Assembly: GCA_934539295.1 (NCBI GenBank)
Contig: CAKTCN010000002.1
Location: 54,532-118,531, forward strand
Length of the DNA: 64,000 nt
Direction: 5' to 3'
From: an uncultured Allosphingosinicella sp.
GTDB taxonomy: Bacteria > Pseudomonadota > Alphaproteobacteria > Sphingomonadales > Sphingomonadaceae
Of the stretch, positions 8,491-18,700 are shown in pieces. Every line of letters begins with the position of its first letter. Position 1 is the first letter of the stretch. The position numbers and the translations under genes are program-made. Below the pieces are notes generated by a model that was not told where the DNA came from, searched no databases, and worked only from the letters and a program-made list of their open reading frames with translations.

Positions 8491-10113
8491 GTGGCGACGC
8501 GGCGGCACGACGCCGTCATCATCGGGGGCGGGCATAATGGCCTGGTCTGCGCCTTCTACCTCGCCCGCGCGGGCCTGAACGTCCGTGTGCTCGAACGGCG
8601 GCATATCGTCGGCGGCGCGGCGGTCACCGAGGAGTTCCATCCGGGCTTCCGCAACTCGACGGCGAGCTACACGGTAAGCCTGCTCCAGCCCAAGGTCATC
8701 GCTGACATGAAGCTGGCCAACCATGGCTATCGCGTGATCGAGCGTGCCGTGTCCAATTTCCTGCCGCAGGAGGATGGCCGCTACCTGCTGCTCGGCGGCG
8801 GGCTGGCGCGAACTCAGGCCGAGTTCCGCAAGTTCTCCGATCGCGATGCCGAGATGCTGCCGGCTTATTACGAGGCGCTGGAAGGTGTTGCGGACATATT
8901 GCGCGACCTGGCGCTCAAGACACCGCCCAATGTGGGGGAGGGGCTTCGCACCCTTGTGGACGCGGCGCGGCAGGGCCGCACGCTCGCCACCATGCCGCTC
9001 AACCGGCAGCGTGACGCACTCGACCTGTTCACCAAGAGCGCACGAACCTTCCTCGACAGCTGGTTCGAGAGCGAGGCGGTGAAAGCCGCATTCGGATTCG
9101 ACGCGGTCGTAGGCAATTATGCGAGTCCCGATACACCCGGCAGCGCCTATGTGCTGCTGCACCATGTGTTCGGAGAGGTGAACGGCAAGCGCGGCGCATG
9201 GGGCCATGCGGTCGGCGGCATGGGCGCCATCACTCAGGCGATGGCGCAGGCGTGCGCGCGCGCGGGCGTGGAGATCAGCCTCGAAGCGCCCGTGCGCCAG
9301 GTCCTTGTCGATGGCACCAAGACAGCCGGCGTGCTGCTGGAAAGCGGCGAGGAAATCGCGGCCGACATCGTGATCGCCAATGTCGGACCGAAGATCCTGT
9401 ACGAACGCATGCTGGACCCATCGGACCTCGCGCCCGACTTCCTGCGCCGCATCCGCGCGTTCAAGGCGGGATCGGGCACGTTCCGGATGAACGTGGCGCT
9501 GTCCGAACTGCCGCGCTTCACCGCATTGCCGACGCCGGGCGAGCATCTCAATTCGGGCATCATCCTCGCGCCGACGCTCGACTATATGGACCGGGCGTTT
9601 CTCGATGCGAAGCAGCACGGCATGTCGAGTCGGCCGATCGTGGAGATGCTGATCCCCTCGATCATCGACGACAGCCTCGCGCCACCCGCGCAGCATGTGG
9701 CGAGCCTGTTCTGCCAGCAATTCGCGCCTGAACTGCCGGACGGGCGCAGCTGGGACGACGAGCGCGAGACTGCGGCGGATCTCATCATCGACACCGTCGA
9801 GGCCTGGGCGCCGGGCTTCAAGTCTTCGGTGATCGCGCGTCAGGTCCACTCGCCCCTGGACCTCGAACGCAAGTTCGGCCTGGCGGGCGGCGACATCATG
9901 CACGGCAACATGTCGCTGGACCAATTGTGGTCGGCCCGCCCGATCCTGGGTCACGGCAGCTATCGCGGACCGATCAAAGGCCTCTACATGTGCGGCGCCG
10001 GCACCCACCCCGGCGGCGGCGTTACGGGCGCGCCCGGGCACAATGCGGCACGCGAGGTGCTGGCAGACCGATCTGTGCTCGGAAGGTTCCTGCGGCGGTC
10101 GGCAACCCGGTGA
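8491..10113 (+). CDS. FAD-dependent oxidoreductase of the phytoene desaturase-like/PYROXD2 group
   Basis: A 540-residue flavoprotein. The N-terminal dinucleotide-binding motif VIIGGGHNGLVCAFYLARAG is followed by an acidic end of beta-2 (VRVLERRHIVGGAAV), and the C-terminal FAD motif LYMCGAGTHPGGGVTGAPGH is typical of NAD(P)/FAD-dependent oxidoreductases related to phytoene dehydrogenases and human PYROXD2. It is not close to true carotenoid desaturases by context: there are no crt genes here. The GTG start lies two bases after the Lrp stop. Its substrate is unknown; within this operon an oxidation of a released amino acid or derived compound is conceivable but unproven. Confidence 0.85.
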   Translation: MATRRHDAVIIGGGHNGLVCAFYLARAGLNVRVLERRHIVGGAAVTEEFHPGFRNSTASYTVSLLQPKVIADMKLANHGYRVIERAVSNFLPQEDGRYLLLGGGLARTQAEFRKFSDRDAEMLPAYYEALEGVADILRDLALKTPPNVGEGLRTLVDAARQGRTLATMPLNRQRDALDLFTKSARTFLDSWFESEAVKAAFGFDAVVGNYASPDTPGSAYVLLHHVFGEVNGKRGAWGHAVGGMGAITQAMAQACARAGVEISLEAPVRQVLVDGTKTAGVLLESGEEIAADIVIANVGPKILYERMLDPSDLAPDFLRRIRAFKAGSGTFRMNVALSELPRFTALPTPGEHLNSGIILAPTLDYMDRAFLDAKQHGMSSRPIVEMLIPSIIDDSLAPPAQHVASLFCQQFAPELPDGRSWDDERETAADLIIDTVEAWAPGFKSSVIARQVHSPLDLERKFGLAGGDIMHGNMSLDQLWSARPILGHGSYRGPIKGLYMCGAGTHPGGGVTGAPGHNAAREVLADRSVLGRFLRRSATR

Positions 10114-10137
10114 TCTTGCGCGCGCATCGTGATATGC

Positions 10138-10159
10138 GGGCCAGGCTTGCGCTCGGCCC
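10138..10159. terminator. possible hairpin between convergent genes
   Basis: GGGCC at the left and GGCCC at the right can pair over a 12-base loop in the 52-base gap between the oxidoreductase and the convergent esterase. The position fits a bidirectional terminator, but there is no T-run on either side, so the call is weak. Confidence 0.25.
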
Positions 10160-10165
10160 CGCCTC

Positions 10166-11083
10166 TTACTTGAGCGCGTGTTGAAGCAGGAAGTCGAGCA
10201 TCTCGCGATTGTTCGCCACGCTCCAATCATGTTTGCCCTGGCTGTCGACGACCGCTTCGACCCGGCCGCCATTTGCGCATGTGCCATAACGTTGCCGATA
10301 ACGGGTAGGGCCGACCCAGACGGTCGGCTCGGCCACAGGGCATCCGTTGAGGGCGGCCCAGCGCTGCATGGCCGCAGCCATCGAGTATCCCCACCTTGGT
10401 CCTTCACCGCCCTCGATCGGGTTGGTCCGGTCCAGGGCGCCGGCGAAGGCGATGATCGGAACCGGTCGGCTGGGTCGGCAATGCGCCTGGTCGACTTCGG
10501 TCATGTCGTCCGGACGCGCCCGCCCCGCACGCAGGCCCACCACGGGCGCGATGGCGGCGAAGCGATTCGCCCGCGCGCAGGCAAGCCACGAACTCATCCT
10601 CCCTCCGCCGGACAGGCCGGTCGAATAGACCCGATCCTTGTCGATCCGCAGGCGCCTCGCCACGACATCCACCACTTCGACGAGATAGCCGGTGTCGTCA
10701 GGCGCATCGCGGCCGGGGATCGTGCCATCGACGGTCGGAACGCCAGGCACATTCCACAGGAAGCCATCTCCAGACGCGATGCCCCCATCCGGCGACGCGA
10801 TGATGACGCCAAGCCGTTCGGCCTCCGCAGCGAGCCCGGAAAGGGCAAACTGTGCTTTGCCATTGCTGCCGCTGCCATGAAGGTTGAGGAGCAGGGGAGA
10901 TGCCCGGCAGGGATCGTAGCTCTTCGGAACGTAGACCAGCACGGGGCGGCTGCGCCCCTCATATGTCAGAGCAACGACCTGCTCGCCTGCGCTGGCACGA
11001 GGGCCGCAGTCGGTGTTCTGTCCCGAAGCAGGCGCCGGCCATGCAAGCGATATTCCCGCACCCAAGATCAACGGTAACAGCAT
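10166..11083 (-). CDS. secreted CE1/PHB-depolymerase-like esterase
   Basis: A 305-residue secreted alpha/beta hydrolase of the LpqC / polyhydroxybutyrate depolymerase-like CE1 group, which includes feruloyl and acetyl xylan esterases. Residues 1-21 are a signal peptide ending ASG. The oxyanion segment LLLNLHGSGSNG (about 65-75), nucleophile elbow GLSGG (Ser158), Asp218 in GALDRTNP and His285 in GKHDWS make a full catalytic triad. Five or more Cys in the mature part suggest disulfides in the periplasm. It lies 66 bases after the six-hairpin glycosidase on the same strand and is probably the last gene of the glucan operon, where it could remove acyl groups from glycans. The actual ester is unknown. 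Confidence 0.85.
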   Translation of the reverse strand: MLLPLILGAGISLAWPAPASGQNTDCGPRASAGEQVVALTYEGRSRPVLVYVPKSYDPCRASPLLLNLHGSGSNGKAQFALSGLAAEAERLGVIIASPDGGIASGDGFLWNVPGVPTVDGTIPGRDAPDDTGYLVEVVDVVARRLRIDKDRVYSTGLSGGGRMSSWLACARANRFAAIAPVVGLRAGRARPDDMTEVDQAHCRPSRPVPIIAFAGALDRTNPIEGGEGPRWGYSMAAAMQRWAALNGCPVAEPTVWVGPTRYRQRYGTCANGGRVEAVVDSQGKHDWSVANNREMLDFLLQHALK

Positions 11084-11149
11084 CGGCGTTCGTGCCTTTC
11101 GTGAATGCTACATCAGCTCAACAGCGACTTCAGGACAGGCGCCAGCATG

Positions 11150-14100
11150 TCAGCCATGCGGACGCGCAGATTCGTCCTGAAGTGCCTCGGGCTCTTGCAG
11201 CCAACGAATGTGCCTAGCACCCGAAGGAAGCAGCAGGACGCGTCCTGTTACCGGGACATGCCGACCATCGACGGTAGCCGCGCCAGGGGTTCCTGCGAGC
11301 GGCCAGGTGACGGCCATGCCGCCGGGCGGGCGAGCGTTCCCACCGATTTCCATCTCGAGCGCGTTACCCTGCAGCCTGGCCGTCATGTCGAGGCTGCCCC
11401 AGCGGGTGCGCAGGCCCTTGAGCGCCACTCCCGGTCCAGCAAGCCACTCCCGCGTCGTTCCCCCGGCGAGTAGGATGCGGCCGGCATCCGCTTCCTCGTA
11501 GGCGAACAGGTCCAGCGCCGATCGGATGAAGTCCGTTGCGACCCACGCATGCGGCATGTCGCCGATGAACCGGATCTCGCGCGGGTCACGCCCGATCACC
11601 TCGGCCCATCCGTTCCAGGCGGCCGGCCTGCGATCGGCCATGTAGGCGTCGAGCAATCGGTTCGCCTGGTCGCGCTGCCCGAGCCGTACCAGCGCGGAGA
11701 CATTGCGCAGTTCGTAGGGCGTATATTCCTTCCAATCCGCGCCGGATGCGGTGCGTCCGATTACTCGCTCCACCTGACGGGCAAAGGTGTTGGAGAGGAG
11801 GCCGGGGTCGAGCCGGGCCTGCTCGCCGGCGGGGTCAAATGCCATGGTCGTCGACGTCGCGTCGAAGTCGCCGAGGCTCGTGGCGCCGGGAATGAAGTCG
11901 ATGCGCCAGTAACGTGCCGCAGCGCCGATCGCCGCATGGATGTCGGCGGCAAACTCGTCGCGCTGGTGGGCGATCTCGGCGACTTCCGGCCTGCCGAGCG
12001 CGGCTGCGGCGTCGGCCGCGGCCTTGTAGCCGGCCAAGCCCCAGAAATCGTCCCACAGGCTGTACTGCGCCTTGGCCGAATAGCCTTCGTGGCTGATCGA
12101 AGGGGGAAGGAGGCCGTACAACATCCGGCGCTCGGGGACGAGGTTTGCCGACGTGCGTTCCGACAGGCGCTGCGCGTTCATGTATCGCCGTGCGGCATCC
12201 AGGCGCGGCCAGTCGCGCAACAGGGCGGCGCGGTCGCCGGTGTAGCGATACAGCTGGGTGACGAGGTGGATATATTGGCCCTGGCTGTCATTCTCGGGCA
12301 CCGGATCAGGGCCGCGTGTATCGACACAGCAGGGCACCTTGCCGTTGGCGAACAGCTTTGTCCCATACCAGTCGGCGAAAGCGCGGGCGGGTTCAGGCCG
12401 TCCAAGGCGGAGCAATGTATCGCTCATCATCGCGCCATCGCGGATCCAGCTGCGATCATAGGAACGCGTGCCGGGCTTGAGCGCAGGCCCGTCGCGGCTC
12501 ATCAACACGTGGGCAAGAGCAGTGCGGATCGTGTCGGCAATGGCCTGCTTTTCCGCCGGAACCGACAGTGAAACACCGCCGAGCGTGCGGCGCCAGTAGG
12601 CGGCGGTTGCCGAGACCGCTGCGTCGAACGCACCGCGGTCGGCAGGCGCGTCGCCGATCGCCATGGGCACGTCCAGCACCTGGCCCGGCGCCAGCGTCAC
12701 CGTCCAGCTCATCGTCGCAGAGGCGAGGCCGGCCGGATCCGTCGTGGCCGCGCCGCCATCGTCTGCGGCCGCACGGGCAAGTGCACCATGATCGAAGGGG
12801 CGCGCGGCAACCTTGTCAGGCACAGTCAGTGGAACGATCTGGCGCGTAATGGCAGGATCGCCGGGCAGTGCGGGCACATCCGTTACCGACAGCGCGCGGC
12901 CGTTCCAGTCGATCGCTGCGATGGGGCTGACGCCGCCCTGCTGCGACAGGAACTGGGCAGGCGGATTGACCTGGAACGGCCGCACCGCCACCGCCAGCGT
13001 CAGCGTGCGCGGCTCCGCGCCGGTATTGGCGAGGCGATAGCGGGCGAGCAGGCGCGGCTGTGCCTGGTCGGCAACGAGCGCAGTGTCCAGCCGCCAGCCG
13101 GGGCCCGCCCACTCGACATGCGGCAGCGGCAGGTATCCGTCCTCCAGCCGCTGATGGGCCTGCACATCGGCCCAGCCGAATGTGCGATCCCCATCAACGA
13201 TGAAGGGCTCCAGCGAGAAGCCACCCTTGGCGACCTCGATCGCGCCATCCTCGTTGATAAGGCCGGAGACGACGCCCCCGTCGCTGCCGACCAGCGTCCA
13301 GTAACTTTGTTCGGTAAAGCACCGCGGATAGGTGCCGCGCCTGGCCGTCCTCGCCAGGGCCGTGATCGTGGCGTTCGGGGTCACCGACCATTCGCGCGGC
13401 ATTACGGCCACTTCGGCAAGTGCGGCAGGTCGGTCACCGCTGATCCGCAGGTAGCGTGTCTCGGTGCCCGGCAAGGGTAACAGGTCTTCGCCGCCATCGC
13501 CGTGCGTGAGCTCGCGCACTTTGCGCCAGCTTCGGCCATCCTCGGAGGCTTCGACGCGGTAGGCGGTGGCAGGCTGCTCGCCCCAGCGGAGCGTCAAACC
13601 GCCAATCTCGCGTCGTATTCCCAAGTCGATGGTGGCGGGAAGGGCTGCGGTGGTCTCCACGCGACGATCGATGAGACGCGGATCGCTTGCCACCGGCGGA
13701 GGCGGCGGCACGCCAGGCCCGAGCGGTTCGAGGCGGAGGTCATCGACCTCCAGAGTGCCTGATCCACCGTCGCGGCCGCGAACCATGACCATCTCGACCG
13801 CCGCCGTTCGGCGAAGTGCCTTGTCGGTGGTCGGACCCCAGGCGAACTCCACGTCGCGCGGGCGGATGCGAAGCGTCTGCCACTCGCCCATCGGCCGGAA
13901 ATTGCGCCGCTGCACCCACCACACATTGCTGCCGTCCGGATCGGTAAACTTGATCTGGAGGTCGTTGACGCCGCCCGTCCCGCGCACACGCAGGGTCAGC
14001 AGGAAGTTCTCCGGCCAATCGATCGCAAGCATTCGTCGCGCCACTGCATAGCCGGACACTTGTGCAAAGTCGTACGACAGGCGCAGTGCGCCGGCGGTCC

Positions 14101-14239
14101 CTTCGACCCCGGAGGCGACACCATCCGAAGCGCTCGCCTGCCAGGCGGCGATGGTGTCGAACCGGTCGAGCAAGCGCGCTTCCGGTGCGACCTGTGCGCC
14201 GATCAGCAGCGGCACCAGCGCAGGAAGCGCCACCTTCAC
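11150..14239 (-). CDS. large secreted six-hairpin glycosidase with N-terminal carbohydrate-binding domains
   Basis: A 1,029-residue secreted enzyme. A short signal peptide (MKVALPALVPLLIGAQ) precedes a CBM11/CIA30-like beta-sandwich (about 22-185) and a proline linker GPGVPPPPPVAS. Next is a discoidin/F5-8-like domain (about 200-295, YRVEASEDGRSWRKV) and a beta-rich region. The C-terminal (alpha/alpha)6 domain (about 580-970) has RSYDRSWIRDGAMMSDTLLR and SLWDDFWGLAGYKAAAD, typical of the six-hairpin glycosidase superfamily. The start is GTG: it overlaps the TGA of the GH144 gene in GTGA, indicating translational coupling, whereas a longer reading frame would overlap the neighbour by about 80 bases and hide the signal peptide. 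It likely debranches or trims the same glucan as GH144; the family within the superfamily is not assigned. Confidence 0.85.
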   Translation of the reverse strand: MKVALPALVPLLIGAQVAPEARLLDRFDTIAAWQASASDGVASGVEGTAGALRLSYDFAQVSGYAVARRMLAIDWPENFLLTLRVRGTGGVNDLQIKFTDPDGSNVWWVQRRNFRPMGEWQTLRIRPRDVEFAWGPTTDKALRRTAAVEMVMVRGRDGGSGTLEVDDLRLEPLGPGVPPPPPVASDPRLIDRRVETTAALPATIDLGIRREIGGLTLRWGEQPATAYRVEASEDGRSWRKVRELTHGDGGEDLLPLPGTETRYLRISGDRPAALAEVAVMPREWSVTPNATITALARTARRGTYPRCFTEQSYWTLVGSDGGVVSGLINEDGAIEVAKGGFSLEPFIVDGDRTFGWADVQAHQRLEDGYLPLPHVEWAGPGWRLDTALVADQAQPRLLARYRLANTGAEPRTLTLAVAVRPFQVNPPAQFLSQQGGVSPIAAIDWNGRALSVTDVPALPGDPAITRQIVPLTVPDKVAARPFDHGALARAAADDGGAATTDPAGLASATMSWTVTLAPGQVLDVPMAIGDAPADRGAFDAAVSATAAYWRRTLGGVSLSVPAEKQAIADTIRTALAHVLMSRDGPALKPGTRSYDRSWIRDGAMMSDTLLRLGRPEPARAFADWYGTKLFANGKVPCCVDTRGPDPVPENDSQGQYIHLVTQLYRYTGDRAALLRDWPRLDAARRYMNAQRLSERTSANLVPERRMLYGLLPPSISHEGYSAKAQYSLWDDFWGLAGYKAAADAAAALGRPEVAEIAHQRDEFAADIHAAIGAAARYWRIDFIPGATSLGDFDATSTTMAFDPAGEQARLDPGLLSNTFARQVERVIGRTASGADWKEYTPYELRNVSALVRLGQRDQANRLLDAYMADRRPAAWNGWAEVIGRDPREIRFIGDMPHAWVATDFIRSALDLFAYEEADAGRILLAGGTTREWLAGPGVALKGLRTRWGSLDMTARLQGNALEMEIGGNARPPGGMAVTWPLAGTPGAATVDGRHVPVTGRVLLLPSGARHIRWLQEPEALQDESARPHG

Positions 14240-15645
14240 GTCAGCCAGCCGCCAGTGAAGCCTGCGCGCGCGAGGCCGCGGCGGATATGCGGATTCCTGG
14301 CCATGGTGTTCCACACCAGCCCGCTTCGCGCATTCTCGATCATGGCGACGATCGGACCCTGGTCGATGCCTAGATAGTCGCTGTCGACCCAGCCGATGCC
14401 CGGCACGATCCGGCCATGGCGCAACGGCTCGGGCGCTTCGGTCAGGGTCGGATTGAAGGAATCCAGGAAGCCATATTGACCCCAGATGCCGCGGCCGTAG
14501 CGGCGGTGCATCGCCTCAATCGCCGCGGTGGCGAGTTCGGGTTCGAACGCGATCGATGCGGCTGCGGCGGTGGGCGCGATGGTGCCGTCGTCGCGATCGC
14601 CGGGGCCACGGGCGGAATAGCTGAAGAACTCGCGCTCGCGGCCAGCCAGGCTCGCCTTGAAGTCGCCGGGGCCATCGCAGGCGGTGAGCCCCCACACATC
14701 TTCGTCATAGCCGGCCCAGCCGCCCGGATTGGCAACGGCATAGGCACGTTGCGCCTGTACCGCGCGGCGGCTGTTCTCGAAATAATCGATGTCACGATCG
14801 GCCATGTACCGGTCGCGAATGCCGCGAAAGTCGATCCAGCAATGGCTGTACTGGTGCACGAACAGAGGGCCGTAATGAAGATAGGGCTCGCCCCAGCGAT
14901 CGGTCCATTGCGCATCGAAGCGCGCGGACACCGCGTCCCATGTTCCGGCCGGCAGCGGGTGGGTAGGGGATCCCAGCGCCAGCACGTAGAGGAGCATCGC
15001 CTCGTTGTAGATGTTCCAGTCGTGCGGGATGAAGCCGCTTTCCGGATGCCAGCCCATGCTGACGAACGGTGCACGCGGCGTGATCCAGGTCCAGTCGACG
15101 GCGGCATAGATGCGGTCGGCAAGGTCGCGGATGCGCGCCTCGTCCGGATGATCGCCGTCGAACCAGCTTTGCGCGAACAATATGCCGCCCAGCAGCAGTG
15201 CCGTATCCACCGTCGACAATTCGCAACGGGCGAAACGATGGCCGCGGGTGGTGCCGAGGAAGTGGTAGAAAAACCCGCGATATCCGCTGTGGCTACTCTG
15301 GCTGTCACCCTGCGGCGCGTCGGCGAAGAATTGCAGGGTGGTCAGGGTTCGCGCGCGCGCCTGATCCCGCGTGATCCAGCCATTCACCACGCCGATCGGA
15401 TAAGCCGTAAGGGCAAAGCCGACAGCTGCGATCGAGGCGAAGGAAGGGGTGGGCCAGCGATCGGGTGCAAGGCCGGTCTTCGGGTCGGTCGTGTCCCAGA
15501 AGAATTGAAAACTCCTGCGCTGAAGTTCGGTCACCAGGCCGTCGGCTGCGGGCGGCGGCGGTGCAAGGCGCGGCCCGACCTGCGTGCAGCCGGCCGCAAG
15601 ACCACCGATGGCAGCGGTGACGATGAACTGGCGGCGGTCGATCAT
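14236..15645 (-). CDS. GH144-type endo-beta-1,2-glucanase, lipoprotein
   Basis: A 469-residue protein of the glucoamylase-like/GH144 group, whose characterised members cleave beta-1,2-glucan. The N-terminus MIDRRQFIVTAAIGGLAAGC combines a Tat-like RR motif with a lipobox (Cys20), so it is probably membrane-anchored. The (alpha/alpha)6 fold is seen from LQRRSFQFFWDTTDPKTGLA through SHSGYRGFFYHFL, FVSMGWHPESGFIPHDWNIYNEAMLLYVLAL and CDGPGDF to the C-terminal YGFLDSFNP and GIDQGPIVAMIENARSG, which are family hallmarks. It is coupled by a 4-base overlap to the six-hairpin gene and lies 72 bases after the TonB receptor. The GH144 assignment is strong; the exact linkage specificity is inferred from family knowledge. 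Confidence 0.88.
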   Translation of the reverse strand: MIDRRQFIVTAAIGGLAAGCTQVGPRLAPPPPAADGLVTELQRRSFQFFWDTTDPKTGLAPDRWPTPSFASIAAVGFALTAYPIGVVNGWITRDQARARTLTTLQFFADAPQGDSQSSHSGYRGFFYHFLGTTRGHRFARCELSTVDTALLLGGILFAQSWFDGDHPDEARIRDLADRIYAAVDWTWITPRAPFVSMGWHPESGFIPHDWNIYNEAMLLYVLALGSPTHPLPAGTWDAVSARFDAQWTDRWGEPYLHYGPLFVHQYSHCWIDFRGIRDRYMADRDIDYFENSRRAVQAQRAYAVANPGGWAGYDEDVWGLTACDGPGDFKASLAGREREFFSYSARGPGDRDDGTIAPTAAAASIAFEPELATAAIEAMHRRYGRGIWGQYGFLDSFNPTLTEAPEPLRHGRIVPGIGWVDSDYLGIDQGPIVAMIENARSGLVWNTMARNPHIRRGLARAGFTGGWLT

Positions 15646-15717
15646 GACTACTCCGGGCGGGACGCAGGAAAACAGGGCGACGGGCGGCCATGCGGGACCG
15701 CCCGTCGCCGGACCGGA

Positions 15718-18700
15718 TCAGAAGCTGAAGCCGGCAGACAGCTTCACGGTTCGCGGCGGATTGCCGCCGATGCTGTACGATGAACGCTCCCCATAGATGT
15801 GCGGGGTGCCATCGGTGCGGCTGTTGTCGTTCGGGTTATTGTTGAAATCGACATAGTTGCGGTCGTTCATCACATTGATGATGTCGACGCGCAGACGAAT
15901 GCTGGCGTCATCCCCGAGGAAAGGTACCGGGAAGTATTTGGTCGCCGCGAAGTCGAGCTGGCGGCGGCCCCAGCGGTCGCCATTGCCCTCGCGGAACCGG
16001 CCGACCACCGTGCGTTCGAAGGGCACGGCCGTGTCGAGGAACGCCACCTGGTAAAGCGGCGATTCAATCTGGAATTTCGCCGACAGCGATACGCCCAGCG
16101 GCACGTCCACGGTGCCCGCCATGACGAAGCGGTGCCGCGGCACGCCCGTCGAGCGCAGGAACGGGTAATCCTCGATCGACGGGAAATCGAGCGAGAAGGT
16201 CTCGCCGAACTGCCGGTTCTCCTCGGCATCCGTGAAGGTGTAGGTCGCGTCCAGGCTCCAGGGAGAACTGGCCGAATAGCCCTTGGTCAGCTTCACATAT
16301 GCGCTGTCGGCATTGGTCTCGATCCCGTTGGTCCCGATGATGATCGAGCCGAACCCGTTGGGTGCGAAGCCGAACGGCGCACCGGGCGTATCGGTCGTTG
16401 ACGCCGGGTTGTCGAAGAAGAAGCTGCCGTCCGGCCGCCGATTGCCGAGCAGCCAGACGAAGCCGTCGCGGCTTTCGATACGCGTGTAGCCGACCTCGAG
16501 CTGGACCGGGTTGAACCGAGTGCGCAATCCCAGGCTGAACTGGTCGGAATAAGGCGTCTTGAGGTCGTTGTTGATGAAGCGCAGCTCGCGCCCGCCGCCG
16601 AGGGCGGTGCCGAGCAGTCGCTGGCGACCCTCCGGCGTGAGATAGGCAGGATCCCACGGGATGCAGACCGACGACGGCGTGCAGGCTTCCGACGCGATGC
16701 TGTTGTTGCCCTGGAACTGGAACACGCGCTGCGGGAAGGCGCCGAAGCTCAATTCCTGCTGCAGGAAGTCGAACTGGTTGCGGTCGTAGGAACGTCCGTA
16801 CCCACCGAAGACCGTGAAGCGGCCTTCCTCGTCCAGGCGGTAGCTGAAGCCGATGCGCGGCTGGAACGCGCCGGTGAACGCCTTCCGGTTGTTGCCGGTC
16901 GAGATGTAGTCGTTGATGTCATAGTCGGCGTTGGCGAGGTTCGGGTAATTGGCAGCCGACACCGCCGTCAGGTTCGAGGCCGGGGTCACGAAATCCAGAT
17001 AAGCTGGCGTCCGCTCATAATCCCAGCGCAGGCCGAGGTTCAGCGTCAGCCGGTCGGTAACGTCCCAATCGTCCTGCAGGTAGACGCCGAACTGGAAGTT
17101 GTTGGACTCGACTTCCGGCGTCCCGAAATCACCCGGCGCGCCGAACTCCAGGCGGAAGGGGAGGGTGTTGTTGAAGCTGGTCTGACCGAAGAGGTTTGCG
17201 TCATACGAGAAGAGGGGGTTGAACAGGTTCTGCTCCACCGTCTGCAACTTGATCCAGCGGGCCTTTACCCCGGCCTTGATCGTGTGCCCGTCGAACCCCG
17301 TCCAGGTGAAGTCGTCCTGGACCGTCCAGCCGCGCTGGCCCTTTTCCTGGAAGTTCAAGCCTCCGCCGGTGCGGAACAGCTCGAAGCGTGAGACGGAGGT
17401 GCCATCGCGCAAGGTCGCGAAGAAACGCTGTCCGTTGTCGAAGACGGCAGGCCGCGGCGACCAAGTCACGTCTTCATAAGCAACGCGGAAATCGTTGATC
17501 CAGTCGTCGGACGTATGCTGCCACCGGGCAAGGCCGCGCCATTCCTTGACGTTGGCTTCGTTGCCGGTCGAAAGCGTGGCGACACCGCTGCCGAGCTGGA
17601 AGCCGCTCTCGTCACGATACTTGCCGGAAAATTCGACAAGGTCGCTATCGGTCGGGCTGATGTCGATCTTGGCGAAGTACAGGTCTTCCTTGAACCTGTT
17701 GTTGAAGGAGCCGAACAGGTCCTGATATTCGGACGGCAGCGACGAGATCGGCGTTCCGTTGCCCGGGAGGATGTCGATCGGGCGCTGCTGCCGCTTGCCC
17801 TCGTAGCTGGCGAAGAAATGGGCAACGTCGCGGATGATCGGGCCGCCGAGTGCCGCGCCGAACTGCTTGTCCATGGTCTCGATCTTGTCGATCGGAGTGG
17901 GGAAGATTTCGGTCGGGCGCCGGTCACGCAGGCTCTGGTCGGTATAGTCGAAGAAGCCCTCGCCATGAAATTCGTTGGTGCCGGACTTGGTCGTGGCGGT
18001 GATCGCGACCGAACTGACCTGGTCGAACTCCGCCTTGTAGTTGGACGACAGCACCTGATACTCGCCGATCGCCAGCTGCGGGAACGGGTTGCCCGGGGTT
18101 GAATCCTGGCCCGTGATGCCGCCGCGCAGCACGTAATCCTTCTGGCTGATGCCGTCGATGAACACGTTCACGCTGTTGGAACGCTGCGCGCCGCCCTGGA
18201 TGCTGACCTGGCCGTCCGATCCCTGTTCGACCAGACGCACACCCGGGGCCAGATCGGCAAAGGCCAGGAAGTTGCGGTTGTTCTGCGGCAGCTGCTCGAT
18301 GAGGCGCGGCGTGATGTTGATGCCGACCTGACCACCTTCCAGCGAGCGCAGGCGCGTGCCGGTCACGATGATCGCGTCTTCCTCGGCGGCGGGACCCTGC
18401 GTCTCGTCGGCAGGTGCGGGCTCTCCGGCGGCGGGCGCGCTGAGATCGATGTCCAGGCCGAAGCTCTGGCCGACGCGCAAGGTGAATTCGTCCGAGCTGC
18501 GGGTGCCGTTGCTCAGTCGAATGTCGAGCCGGTAGGTGCCGGCACGCAGCGACGCGAAATTGTAGCTGCCGTCCGCGCCGGCAGCGACGGTGCGCCGAAG
18601 ACCGGTCGCGACCTCGATCGCCGTCACGTCCACGACCGGATTGTCCGGCGTCGCGGTGATCGTGCCGCGCAGCGAGGCCTGGCCGACCTGTGCGACCGCG

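Noticed and set aside
8362..10407. 681-codon minus-strand frame over the FAD oxidoreductase
   Set aside because: Antisense shadow of a gene with clear FAD-binding motifs.
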